From assembly GCF_000011365.1 (NCBI RefSeq), contig NC_004463.1:1-64000 (forward strand): a stretch of DNA of 64,000 nt, in the 5' to 3' direction. Position 1 is the stretch's first letter. Every line of letters begins with the position of its first letter. The DNA comes from Bradyrhizobium diazoefficiens USDA 110. Its GTDB lineage: Bacteria > Pseudomonadota > Alphaproteobacteria > Rhizobiales > Xanthobacteraceae. Positions 9,604 to 18,496 of this stretch are shown piece by piece. A program made the translations under genes and the position numbers. The notes beneath the pieces are model-generated. The model saw nothing but the letters and a program-made list of their open reading frames with translations. It did no database searches and was not told where the DNA came from.

Positions 9604-10344
9604 GAAGTCGTTTCGGGGCTCTGTTTTGGCATTGGCCTTCCAAGGAGGAGCATGGCATCGACACATCTGACGGTGAGCGGAATGGATGCACCGACGGGGA
9701 CTCGCCGGGTGCATTTGGTTTCCCTTCCGAGATCTCCGCCTGTCTCAGACGGCTGACTTTGACGGCCACTTCGGACGAAGGCTCCTTGGTAGGCAATGCT
9801 TGGATCTACATATTCCTGGCGGGCTTCTGCGCTTCCACGCCCTATCTGGAACCCGCCCCGCCCTTCCCAAGGAAGCTCCGACGTTCTCAAGGTCGACACG
9901 GTTCGGCAGCCTGCAACCGTCCGCGAAGGGAATGACATGAGGACGCCTTTGATATTGCAAGTGCGAAGAAGTCAGGGCATGGCGAACATCGGGCGATGGC
10001 TGCCTGAACCGGGCTCCGGCACGAGCAAACAGCCAGCCAAGTGTCGCGCGTCGAGGTCCAGACTAGGCAAGGAATCATCACCTCGTCTCGTATTGAGCGG
10101 TTCTCGTAAGTTTCTTGGTCAAAACACATGCTAAGTGCGAAACCTCCATTGCCAACGTCGTGTCCGCGGTCACCGGCAGAGAGAGCTTTCGTCTGCGAGA
10201 CTCATATGCGTAGTACAGCGGCTTTCCAATTATCGCATGTTGTCCGCGCTCCTTGATGTTCTTGTCTCGGCGCATCATCGCCGCGATTCGCGATTGTCGG
10301 ATCAAGGCAACGGGACTGGATACCACGACGCTGCCGCCGTCGAC
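9604..10344. other. Intergenic, nothing recognised
   Basis: No frame on either strand resembles a known protein. The short frames present are compositionally like antisense reads. Confidence 0.4.
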
Positions 10345-10698
10345 CTACTGAACAACGCAACTTGGGATCGCGCGAGAGCTTTCGTGCATTGATTGATCGT
10401 CAGGCGTGTCGATCGCTCGCACAACGGCGTTAGCTCTATCGAGCGAAAACGTTGCTGTCGTGCCCTCGTCGTACTTGACGCCCAGGTCAGTTGTATCCGC
10501 CGCGATCCTTGCCATAGTGGGAAAGACAGCAGGCTGACGTAGTTGCGTGAGTAACTCTCGTAAAAGAGGTTTTTGGCCACAAGCGTTGATGGCTTCGTAG
10601 GACTTGTTCCAACTCACTCCCTGATCGGAACGGTTTGGAAGATTTCTTGGCGCTGGTATGCTTGCCACACCAGGTCCGAGATCCACGTGGTGAGTCAT
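10345..10698 (-). CDS. Hypothetical protein, 117 aa
   Basis: The frame begins with ATG 10698 (MTHHVDLGPG) and reads through without a recognised domain. It is polar, rich in Asp, Arg and Pro, and has no membrane segment or signal peptide. The ribosome-binding site is weak. A secreted or symbiosis-related role is possible in such a region, but nothing in the sequence demonstrates one. Confidence 0.35.
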   Translation of the reverse strand: MTHHVDLGPGVASIPAPRNLPNRSDQGVSWNKSYEAINACGQKPLLRELLTQLRQPAVFPTMARIAADTTDLGVKYDEGTTATFSLDRANAVVRAIDTPDDQSMHESSRAIPSCVVQ

Positions 10699-10871
10699 GT
10701 TGTTTCGTTCTGTCTTGGAAAACTGTAGTCGTCGGGGCAGCATATCAGAAGGCAATGTAGCGAAGACCTCCCCAGAATAGGTAGGGATCTATCCGCCCTT
10801 GATGCTGAGTTGGCCCGGGTTCAACCTTGAGCATAGTCTGTCGAACGCCATCCGGAACTGCCCCCTTTTCG

Positions 10872-11090
10872 TCATGAAGAACTGCCCCCACCATCGGACG
10901 TTTGATGGTCGCTTCCGCCGGTGACGGGACGGAGGGAGGCGGAGCCGACCGGACGGCCGTCACCGGCGGTCGGCGGTTTGATGAAGCCACTCTTGGCGCG
11001 GAGTCGGTAGCTGTCGCCGCGGATCGTCAGCACGTGGCGGTGGTGCAGGAGCCGGTCGAGGATCGCGGCAAGAAGACGCGCCTCCAGTAG
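10872..11090 (-). pseudogene. istB: istB, 3' piece (IS21 helper ATPase)
   Basis: LLEARLLAAILDRLLHHRHVLTIRGDSYRLR is the conserved C-terminal segment of IstB proteins. The frame is intact to its stop near the IS21 end. The preceding part of the gene is displaced to 13130-13421 by the recombinase-bearing insertion. The middle of the protein (part of the P-loop domain) was not found in either piece. Confidence 0.65.
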
Positions 11091-11092
11091 AC

Positions 11093-13130
11093 GATCCACC
11101 GGAAGCGGCGGATCTGCTTTGAGGCCGTCGTCTACGTTCGCCAGTCGACGGCAGACCAGGTCATCAACAACCGCGAGAGCGAGCGCCGCTAGTACGGCTT
11201 GGCCGACCTTGCCCGGCAGCTGGGCTGGAGCGAGGTGGCCGCAATCGACGACGAACTCGGTCGCTCTGGTGGCGGCACCGCGCGTCCCGGTTTCGAGAAG
11301 CTGCTCGCCGCCATTTGCGAAGGGCAAGTTGGCGCTGTGGTCTCGAGTGAGGCCTCTCGGCTGGCGCGCAACGGCAGGATTGGCATACGCTCCTGGAGTT
11401 CTACGGGCTCGTTGGAACACTGATCGTCGATGAGGATGGCGTCGACGATCCTCGCCATCCCAACGATCGCCTTCTGCTGGCATGAAAGGCACGATGAGCG
11501 AGATGGAGCTGTCTATCGTTCGGCAACGCTCGCTTGAAGCCTTGGAGCAGAAGGCACGCAGGGGTGAGCTCTTCCTCAACGTCGCCATCGGCTATCTCAA
11601 GGTCTCCAACGATCGGATCGACAAGGACCCTGATCGGCGCATTCAGGAGGCGCTCGCACTCGTGTTCACCAAGTTTGCCGAGATGCAGACACCGCGCCAG
11701 GTCCACCTCTGCTTACGGCAGGAGCGAATCACTTTGCCCGGGGGGCGGCCATGGCCCCGAGGGCCGCCACGTCGAATGGAAGTTACCAGTGTACAATACG
11801 ATCTACCACATCCTGACCAATCCCGCCTATGCTGGCGCCTATGTCTTCGGGCGCTCGGGCAGTCGGGTGACGATCGAGGCCGGCCGCAAGAGGATCGTGC
11901 GGGGCTTCCGGCGCGAGCGCAACGACTGGGAGGTTTTGATCAAGGACCACCATGAGGGCTACATTACGTGGGCGGAGTTCGAGAAGAATCAGGGCCTGAT
12001 CACCGACAACGCCAACGGAAAACGCTTCATGAGTCGAGGCTCGGTTCGCAGCGGCGAAGGCCGGCTCGCGGGTTCTTCGTTGCGGCCACTGCGGCCGCAA
12101 ACTTCACGTTACCTACAGCGGTACGCACAGTACTGTCGGGCGGTATCATTGCCGCGGTAGCCAGATCAACCATGGTGGAGACCCGTGCATCTCATTAGGC
12201 GGTCTGCGCGCGGATCGCGCGATCAGCGCGGAGGTCATCGCGCGGCTGCAGCCGCTGGGTATACAGGCAGCGCTGGCGGCCATGGAAGCGCGCGGCTGTG
12301 AACACGCCGACAAGCTGCGTCAGCTCGAGTTGACTCTGGAGCAGGCACGCTACGAGGCAACTCGCGCTCCTCGGCGATACGAGGCTGTCGATTCGGACAA
12401 TCGCCTTGTTGCCGGCGAGCTGGAGCGGCGCTGGAACGAACGCCTGGTCGCTGTCCGCGAGCTTGAGGGCAAGCGCGACACGTTGTTGGCTACGCCGGAG
12501 ATGACGTTGAGCGACATCGATCGCGATCGGTTACTTGCGCTTGATTCCGAACTCAAGAGAGCTTGGGAAAGTCCGGGTGCAACAGCTGCGACGCGCAACA
12601 GGATCATCCGAAGCTTCATCAATGAGATCGTTGTGCGCATGCGCGACGAGGTGCTGGACTTGATTGTCCACTGGCATGGCGGCGATCACACGGCATTGCA
12701 GGTGAGGAGGAACCGCACCGGCGAGCACCGCGGCGGATGTGGTCGATCTCGTTCGTGTCCTCGCGCGTCAGATGCCCGACAGCATCATCGCCGCGGTTCT
12801 CAACCGCGCCAGTAGGTCGACAGGGCGTGGCAACAGTTGGGCCCGCGTCCGCGTCCGCGTTCGCAGTCTGCGCAACCAACACGCCATCGCGGCCTACCGA
12901 GAGGACGAGCGCGCCCAGCTGCGTTGAAAGTCAGTCCTTCGACGGCTCGCCGTCTGATCGAAGAACAGAGCTTGCCTGCGCAGCAGCTGTGCAAAGGCGC
13001 ACCGTGGATGGTCAAAGCGGTTGATCTGGAACATCCCCAAGTCAAGGGCGCGGCGGTTCCGGCGGCCATCGTCTGGCGATCCGGGTCAAAAAGAAACTCA
13101 ACTCCAAGGGGGTAGCGAGGTGGGCAGCAT
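11093..13130 (+). pseudogene. Large serine recombinase, decayed
   Basis: The pieces reconstruct a typical large resolvase. AVVYVRQSTADQV carries the catalytic Ser, then come LGWSEVAAIDDELGRSGGG, EASRLARNGR, MKGTMSEMELSIVRQRSLEAL, a recombinase domain with NPAYAGAYVFGR, a coiled-coil segment (12282-12700), and a C-terminal helix-turn-helix tail with VSPSTARRLIEEQSLPAQQLC. Damage is multiple: TAG at 11190-11192 where the family has Gln (RRQYGLA), frameshifts near 11370, 11470 and 11720, and a damaged zinc-finger segment near 12080. No valid start remains. It interrupts istB and probably travelled as the driver of its own small element. Confidence 0.75.
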
Positions 13131-13421
13131 GAACCTGACTCGAGCGCGCGAGCAGCAGCACGTTCTCGCCGTTGGCGATCCAACGTGACGGCGGCCAGGT
13201 CGCGGATCTGCTTCGGTCGATCGACGGCTGCGTCTATGATCCTTGCGCACGACCTCGCGCTCGCACAGTAGGATCAGCGTCTCACGCGCCGACAGGTTCA
13301 CGCGCGCCGTCTCGTCGGGCAGGTTGTCGAGCTGGTCGCGGATGCCGGAGAGCTGCGAGCGCGCCAGCATGGCCCCCAGCCAATCGATTGGTGCTTCGGT
13401 GACCTTCTTTGTACGCACCAT
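13130..13421 (-). pseudogene. istB: istB, 5' piece (IS21 helper ATPase)
   Basis: The start MVRTKKVTEAPIDWLGAMLARSQLSGIRDQL continues to SARETLILLCEREVVRKDHRR. The WIANGENVLLL segment that precedes the Walker A motif then follows in a shifted frame. The P-loop itself is degenerate (ARSSQVHAAHLAT where GPSGVGKTHLA is usual). The gene stops being recognisable at about 13130, where the recombinase unit begins. Confidence 0.65.
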
Positions 13422-13471
13422 CAGAAGCTCCCTCCGATCGTAGCTTCGTATTCGGCAAGAGGACGTAACAA

Positions 13472-14606
13472 CGAGGGCAGTGGTGAAGGCGCCGGCACTG
13501 TCGGTGTCGCGGTTGCTGGTTGGCAGACCGCGCCATCGCGACAGGCAACCCCGTCGAGGTGGGCGAACTCGACGATCCGCAGCCGGCGATCCTCCGATTG
13601 CCTGTGACCGCAACCTCGCGCATGCCATGGTGGATGCGCACCTCGCCAGCCGCGACCGTCACCGCCACGCGCTCGCTGATCAGCCGCCAGGGTACCGTAG
13701 TTGTTCGTATCGATCTCGACAGCACAATCGTTGCCGACGACGCGGGCCAGTTCGCGCGGCGATCCGAGCGACGCCGAGCGGCTTCGACCGGTGTACCTCG
13801 TCACACGCAAAGCGAGTGATCGGCGCCACGCCCGTCGTGCCGTGGATACGTACGTTCGCCACCCCGCCCTCCCACTCGGCGAGATGCGTCTCGAATGCCT
13901 CCCAGCTCGCGAAGGAATGCCCCGCGATCACGCTCTTCTTCACGTAGCGGACGCCATTCTCCGTCTTGCCCTTTGTGCGCGCCCGATACGGTGCGCAGGC
14001 GCGAGGACGGAAGCCCCAATGCTTCGCGAACGTGATGAGCTTGTCGTCAAACTGAACCGACCGGCTCACCTGTCGTGGCGCACCACGAGCGCGCGTGGAT
14101 TGTCCTTCAGCACTTCCTCCGGCAAGGTCGTGAATGCGCTCTCGAGCCCAGCGAACCAGTGCTCTTGCTTTTCGGCGCGGGTCGCCACGAACACAAATGC
14201 TTTGACCTTCGCCCCGCCGATATCGACCAGACGCTCGCCGAAGTCGATCTGTAGCTGCCGCCCCGGGGGCGTCTCGAACCGGGTCGTCGCCAGAGCTTCG
14301 GCCTTCAGTGCCTGGCGGTAGGGCTGCACGGCGCGTCGCAGCGTTCGCCGGCTGACCGCCAAGCCGTTTTCGGCCAACAGGTCGTGACGGACCGCATCCG
14401 CATTGCCGCGATGTCGAATGAACCTCTCGCGCAGCCAGCCTTCAAGGCCATGACCCGCTTCGCCCGCTCAGGCGACTTGAAGGCTTCACCCACCCGCGCC
14501 ACGTAGTCCTTCACCGTCTGCAGCCCAGCTGGCGCGCAATCCGCTTCAGACCTCACCCACACACCCTCAGGTGCAACATCTCCGTCACGTCATCCGGCGT
14601 ATTCAT
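13472..14606 (-). pseudogene. istA: istA, decayed IS21 transposase
   Basis: The start MNTPDDVTEMLHLRVCG is followed by a TGA in place of the usual Trp codon, then GLKRIARQLG. Later frames give SRRTLRRAVQPYRQ, GRQLQIDFGERLVDIGGAKVKAFVFVATR (first catalytic Asp region), HWGFRPRACAPYRARTKGKTENGVRYVKKS (the conserved block that includes the catalytic Glu) and the Pro-rich C-terminus. Several frameshifts separate the pieces, so the element cannot transpose by itself. Confidence 0.75.
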
Positions 14607-14738
14607 CACCTGCCCCTGTGAATTACTCCACGACAAGCCTTTGATTCGTTAGAGCTGGCCCCGCAAATTCGGACAGTAGCTTGAGTGGATTTTCTGCCTG
14701 ACAGCGGCGAGGATTCTTGCTGCGAATCAGGAGCGAAG

Positions 14739-15044
14739 ATGACGAAGAAGAGCCGCCGGACGCATTCTCCGGCATTCAAGGCGAAGGTTGCTTTGGCTGC
14801 GGTCAAAGGAGACAAGACACTGGCGGAGCTGGCGCAACTGTTTGATGTTCATCCGAACCAGATCACGATCTGGAAAAACCAGCTCCTGGAAGGCGCCGCC
14901 GGCGTGTTTGGGCATGACAAGACATCGGCCGAGACGCCGGTCGATTTGAAGGCGTTGCATGCCAAGATCGGCGAGCTGGCGTTGGAAAACGATTTTTTGT
15001 CCGGCGCGCTCACCAAGGCGGGCCTGCTGAGCGCAAAGCGATGA
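14739..15044 (+). CDS. IS3-family transposase OrfA, 101 aa
   Basis: The helix-turn-helix protein reads RRTHSPAFKAKVALAAVKGDKTLAELAQLFDVHPNQI, the standard IS3 OrfA DNA-binding domain, followed by a leucine-zipper-like helix. ATG 14739 has AGGAG seven bases upstream. The stop overlaps the orfB start (ATGA at 15041-15044), so the OrfAB transposase could form by frameshifting or coupled translation. Confidence 0.88.
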   Translation: MTKKSRRTHSPAFKAKVALAAVKGDKTLAELAQLFDVHPNQITIWKNQLLEGAAGVFGHDKTSAETPVDLKALHAKIGELALENDFLSGALTKAGLLSAKR

Positions 15045-15868
15045 TCGACCGCGGTCATGATCTTTCTATCGTGCGCCAGGCGAAGGTCCTGAAGCTGGCT
15101 CGCAGCACGGTCTACTATGAACCTCGGCCAGTTTCGGCCGAGGACCTTGCCTTGATGCGTCGGCTCGATGAGCTGCATCTCGATTATCCCTTCGCGGGAG
15201 CGCGTATGCTGCGATCGTTGCTGCGGCGGGAGGGGGTATACGCCGGTCGCCGCCACATCGCGACGCTGATGAAGCGCATGGGGATCGAGGCGGTCTATCG
15301 TCGCCCGAACACGAGCAAGCCGGCTCCGGGTCACAAGATCTACCCGTACCTGTTGCGCGGATTGAAGATCGAGCGGCCCGACCATGCGTGGGCAATGGAC
15401 ATCACCTACATTCCGATGCGGCGTGGCTTCGTCTATCTCGCGGCGGTCGTCGATGTGTTCAGCCGACGGGTCCTGGCCCATCGCGTCTCGATCACAATGG
15501 AGGCGGCCTTCTGCGTCCAAGCGGTCCAGGAGGCGTTGGCGAAGCACGGCAGACCCGAGATTTTCAACACGGATCAGGGCAGCCAGTTCACCAGCCTCGA
15601 GTTCACCGATGTGCTGCTGGACGCGAAGATCGCCATCAGCATGGACGGCAAGGGCGCCTGGCGCGACAACGTGTTTGTCGAGCGGCTCTGGCGCACGGTC
15701 AAATACGAAGAAGTTTATCTCCGCGCCTACGACAGCGTGTCCGAGGCGCGAGCGTCAATTGCCAAGTATCTGGCCTTCTACAATCAGGGACGCCCTCACT
15801 CGAGCCTTGACGGGCGCACGCCCGACGAGGCTTACTTCGGCACGCAAGCTATGGTGATGGCCGCATGA
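15041..15868 (+). CDS. IS3-family transposase OrfB, 275 aa
   Basis: The integrase core has the DDE triad. The first Asp is in AWAMDITYIPM, the second in IFNTDQGSQFTS, and the Glu in FVERLWRTVKYEEVYL. An N-terminal HTH_21 region (YPFAGARMLRSLLRREGVY) precedes it. Length and motifs are complete, so the enzyme is probably active. It acts with OrfA to excise and insert the element. Confidence 0.9.
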   Translation: MIDRGHDLSIVRQAKVLKLARSTVYYEPRPVSAEDLALMRRLDELHLDYPFAGARMLRSLLRREGVYAGRRHIATLMKRMGIEAVYRRPNTSKPAPGHKIYPYLLRGLKIERPDHAWAMDITYIPMRRGFVYLAAVVDVFSRRVLAHRVSITMEAAFCVQAVQEALAKHGRPEIFNTDQGSQFTSLEFTDVLLDAKIAISMDGKGAWRDNVFVERLWRTVKYEEVYLRAYDSVSEARASIAKYLAFYNQGRPHSSLDGRTPDEAYFGTQAMVMAA

Positions 15869-15877
15869 CCGTCGCCG

Positions 15878-15934
15878 ACGATTTTGTCGTCGCTCTGGTC
15901 GGGCTACGCCCTCCCGACGCAACGACAAAATCGT
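15878..15934 (+). terminator. Long stem-loop after orfB of the IS3-family element
   Basis: ACGATTTTGTCGT (15878-15890) pairs perfectly with ACGACAAAATCGT (15922-15934). Inside, TCGGG (15899-15903) pairs with CCCGA (15913-15917). The position 10 bases after the orfB stop suggests termination, or protection from outside transcription. There is no clear T-tract. Confidence 0.5.
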
Positions 15935-16107
15935 AAAGCCCCGCGTTCAGCATAACCCGGCAGGAATCCACTTAAATCCAGCGGGGCGCTGTCCAAACAA
16001 CCGGGGCCAGCTCTGTTCCTCGTTCATTCGCTCTCTCCTCGGCTATCCAAGGAGGGGGCAATTCCTCGTGACGTCGAGGGGGCAGTTTTCGATGGCGCGC
16101 GCGACAG

Positions 16108-17138
16108 CGAGCCGACTTTGTTGTATCAGTCTGGCTCTGCCCTTTGGCAGAGCCAGAAAGCCAAACAAGCTCGGCCGAAGCTGTCTCGATGGGAGAACTC
16201 CAGCCATCTTGGGACGTCAAACAGCACGCGCCATGTTCGATGCGGAGCGCGTTTTCGTACGATCGCTGTCGCTACTGTCGATCAGGTTGGCAGCAGCCAT
16301 GTGCACTCCACGACAACATACTCCGGAATGCTGTCCAGCGAGGACTTGCCGACGGCCCGAATTTGACGCGTCTGAATGCCAACGGGCGATCGAAGCGATT
16401 ACCCCTTCTGGGAGTAAAGAGTCGGAATTCGGTGGAGGAGCTCGCCCGGACCTCAACGACGAAAAATCAATGGGGCCGCGAGACGATGCAGTCCCGCGGC
16501 CTCGCCACCGGAATTTAGTGAAAAGACAGTTTAAGTATAAAATCCCTCAGCCGGTGTTCTTTCAAGTAGAACACCGTGTTCCAACACTTGCCAATCCGGA
16601 CAGCTACGGGGAAACGCGTGCAACCGCAGACCAATGCGGCCGCGAGATCGATGAAGAAGCCGGTAAAATTACGGTTCGCCTGTCCTATTCGCCTGTCATA
16701 ACGGGTGCCAAGCGTCGAAAGAGTGTATCAGCGAGCAGAAGCAGCGCTCGATGCTATGCGCTGTTTGTAGTCGTCGGCGTCGTGCGTAATGGTGATCCTG
16801 CAGGTGCCGTTTGAGCGTATCATTGCTGTTGCGCTGATTGCGCGATGTTCGTGCATAACTGCCGGTTGCCGAGGCCCGCTTCAGCGTACGGCTTCCGTTC
16901 GCTTAAACCATTTCCTCGGTAAGCCAATGTAGTAGCCGCGCATGCGAAGCTCTGCCTCTCATCTATTGATGTGTTTCGCAAGCGGAACACACCACCGACA
17001 CGATTGATTATTGCCTCACGCATCTCACGCGCATCGCGTGACGGAGACTTCGCGACGACCGACCTAGTGCTGACGCCAGAGGCCGCCACGCCAGCGGCCG
17101 GATCGGTACTCGCGGCTCGTTGCTGGGAAGTCCGGCCT
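16108..17138. other. Intergenic with three strong inverted repeats
   Basis: No convincing gene is seen, although a 248-residue plus-strand frame is open (16068-16814). Hairpins lie at 16130-16157 (12-bp perfect stem, CTTT loop), 16553-16575 (8-bp perfect stem) and 16971-16992 (10-bp stem with one mismatch). The last two share the pattern GTGTT...GAACAC. Confidence 0.45.
16130..16157. repeat. Perfect 12-bp inverted repeat beside the IS21 end
   Basis: TCTGGCTCTGCC (16130-16141) and GGCAGAGCCAGA (16146-16157) are separated by CTTT. It lies 22 bases outside the IS21 terminus. It may be a terminator stem, but no T-run follows on either side. Confidence 0.5.
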
Positions 17139-18371
17139 TCAGACCGGCGTGTCGTAGGTGATGGGATAACGCTCTGGAAACGGCCCTCCTGCGTAGTCAA
17201 TCTCCGCGGCGGGACGGACGCCCCGGATTTGCAGGATGCGGCGAACGATTTCCGGAACTTGGATGCGGCTGATCTGGTCGCCGAGGCAGGTGTGCATCCC
17301 GTAGCCCAGATGCATGTAGACCGACTCCGGCCGGTCGATCGCGAAGCTGGACGGCGCCGGCAGTTGCAAGCCATCGCGCATCGCCGACCGGGTCGAGATC
17401 AGCACCGTGCTGCCGGCCTTGATTGTCGTCGCGCGCAGCGAGCCCTTGGCTATCCGGTAATCGGTCCGGCAGTGGCGCACCACGAACGGATTGATCGGGT
17501 TGAAGCGCAGCGCTTCCCAGCAATAGCGATACATCAGATGGTCGTTGTTGCTGCTGGCGACGTCGATGGCCTCCTTCAGGATCCTCGGGCGCTTGAACAA
17601 CTCGTCGAGCAGCTGCACGATGGCCGCCGATGTGGTCTCAATCCCGCCGACCAGTGTGCCCATCATATTGGTAATAATGCGTTCGTCGGCGAAGCCGATC
17701 GAATCGTCAAAATGGCTATTCAGCAGGCGGCTGAACACGTCCTCGAGCGGCGCCCCATTTTTCAGCTGCTCGCGCCGCTGCGGGAGCAGTTGTGTCAGAT
17801 AGGCGCGCATCTCCTGCCCAGCGTCAATGTTGTCCTGGTGCACCTTCGGATCTTTGTCCAGGTTGTGAAACATGTCATATTGCGTCGCGCGCGACCAGCG
17901 GAACATCGAGGCCAGATCGGGGCCGGGAAAGCCGAAATATTCTCGGGTCAGCTGAATGGGCACCAGGCGCGACAACGTGCTGACCACCTCGATCTGGTTC
18001 TGGGTATAGATCTGCTTTTCGACAGACGCATTGGCGAGGCTGCGCACCTTCTGGCGAATTGCCGGCAGATCCTCCATGCGCATGAAGGCGCGCATGATAC
18101 CCTTGTCGCGCTGGTTTATTTCGGTGCAGTCGCGGCCGAGCATGAAGGGGCCGACCGAAGGGTCCATCATTGGCGCATAGGTGACGTTGAAGATGTCGGG
18201 GCGGCTCAGCGCTTCCTGCACGTCGGGGAAGCGGGTGATGAACACCGGCCCCGCGGCGCCCAACGCCAGGTTGGGCCTGACGCGCCGGATGAATGCGAAC
18301 AATGCATCCGGATGTTTGGCGATCATCCATTTCAGGAACTTCGCCGCCGGCCCCTGTTTCTGTTCCGCCAT
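17139..18371 (-). CDS. Cytochrome P450, 410 aa
   Basis: The soluble bacterial P450 fold is shown by the I-helix oxygen-activation segment LVGGIETTSAAIV (near residue 245), the K-helix ExxR in CWEALRFNP, and the haem loop HLGYGMHTCLGDQ with the axial Cys near residue 365. The Phe that usually opens the haem loop is Leu here. The family inserts one oxygen atom from O2 into organic substrates using a ferredoxin or similar donor. No ferredoxin gene is adjacent, and the 666-residue di-haem cytochrome gene lies 125 bp upstream on the same strand. It does not sit in a gibberellin-type P450 operon. Substrate unknown. Confidence 0.9.
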   Translation of the reverse strand: MAEQKQGPAAKFLKWMIAKHPDALFAFIRRVRPNLALGAAGPVFITRFPDVQEALSRPDIFNVTYAPMMDPSVGPFMLGRDCTEINQRDKGIMRAFMRMEDLPAIRQKVRSLANASVEKQIYTQNQIEVVSTLSRLVPIQLTREYFGFPGPDLASMFRWSRATQYDMFHNLDKDPKVHQDNIDAGQEMRAYLTQLLPQRREQLKNGAPLEDVFSRLLNSHFDDSIGFADERIITNMMGTLVGGIETTSAAIVQLLDELFKRPRILKEAIDVASSNNDHLMYRYCWEALRFNPINPFVVRHCRTDYRIAKGSLRATTIKAGSTVLISTRSAMRDGLQLPAPSSFAIDRPESVYMHLGYGMHTCLGDQISRIQVPEIVRRILQIRGVRPAAEIDYAGGPFPERYPITYDTPV

Positions 18372-18496
18372 TGCTGCCGCACCCTAACTCCGAAAAGCTT
18401 CGCCTGGTCGGTCGATCCGGGCTTCCGTCCACCTTTCCCCCTGCGGGAGCGAGATGGTCTTCGCTATTGCTCCAGTTGGAGCTGACCCAATCAATT

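Larger units (their letters stand above)
14651..16014 (+). mobile_element. IS3-family element, apparently complete
   Basis: Imperfect 25-bp terminal inverted repeats begin AGAGCTGGCCCCG (14651-14675 and, inverted, 15990-16014). They are flanked by a 3-bp direct repeat GTT (14648-14650 and 16015-16017), which fits the usual IS3 target duplication. The element holds intact orfA and orfB and a strong stem-loop after orfB. It was inserted into the IS21-family element, so it arrived later. Confidence 0.85.
10838..16107 (-). mobile_element. IS21-family element, split by two later insertions
   Basis: Both ends carry the double GGGGGCAGTT repeats typical of this IS21 group. At 10838-10893 the sequence runs CTGTCG, then GAACTGCCCCC twice. 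At 16051-16107 the inverse runs GGGGGCA twice and ends in CGACAG. Read outward the two ends align over more than 50 bases. Inside, on the minus strand, lie a decayed istA (13472-14606) and an istB whose 5' and 3' pieces are separated by a decayed serine-recombinase gene. An IS3-family element (14651-16014) sits between the istA start and the right end. Confidence 0.75.

Noticed and set aside
16068..16814. 248-residue open frame after the IS21 end
   Set aside because: It starts inside the IS21 terminal repeat and has no recognisable domain or coherent composition.
16971..18485. 504-residue plus-strand open frame
   Set aside because: It is antisense to the P450 gene, whose I-helix, ExxR and haem loop are intact.
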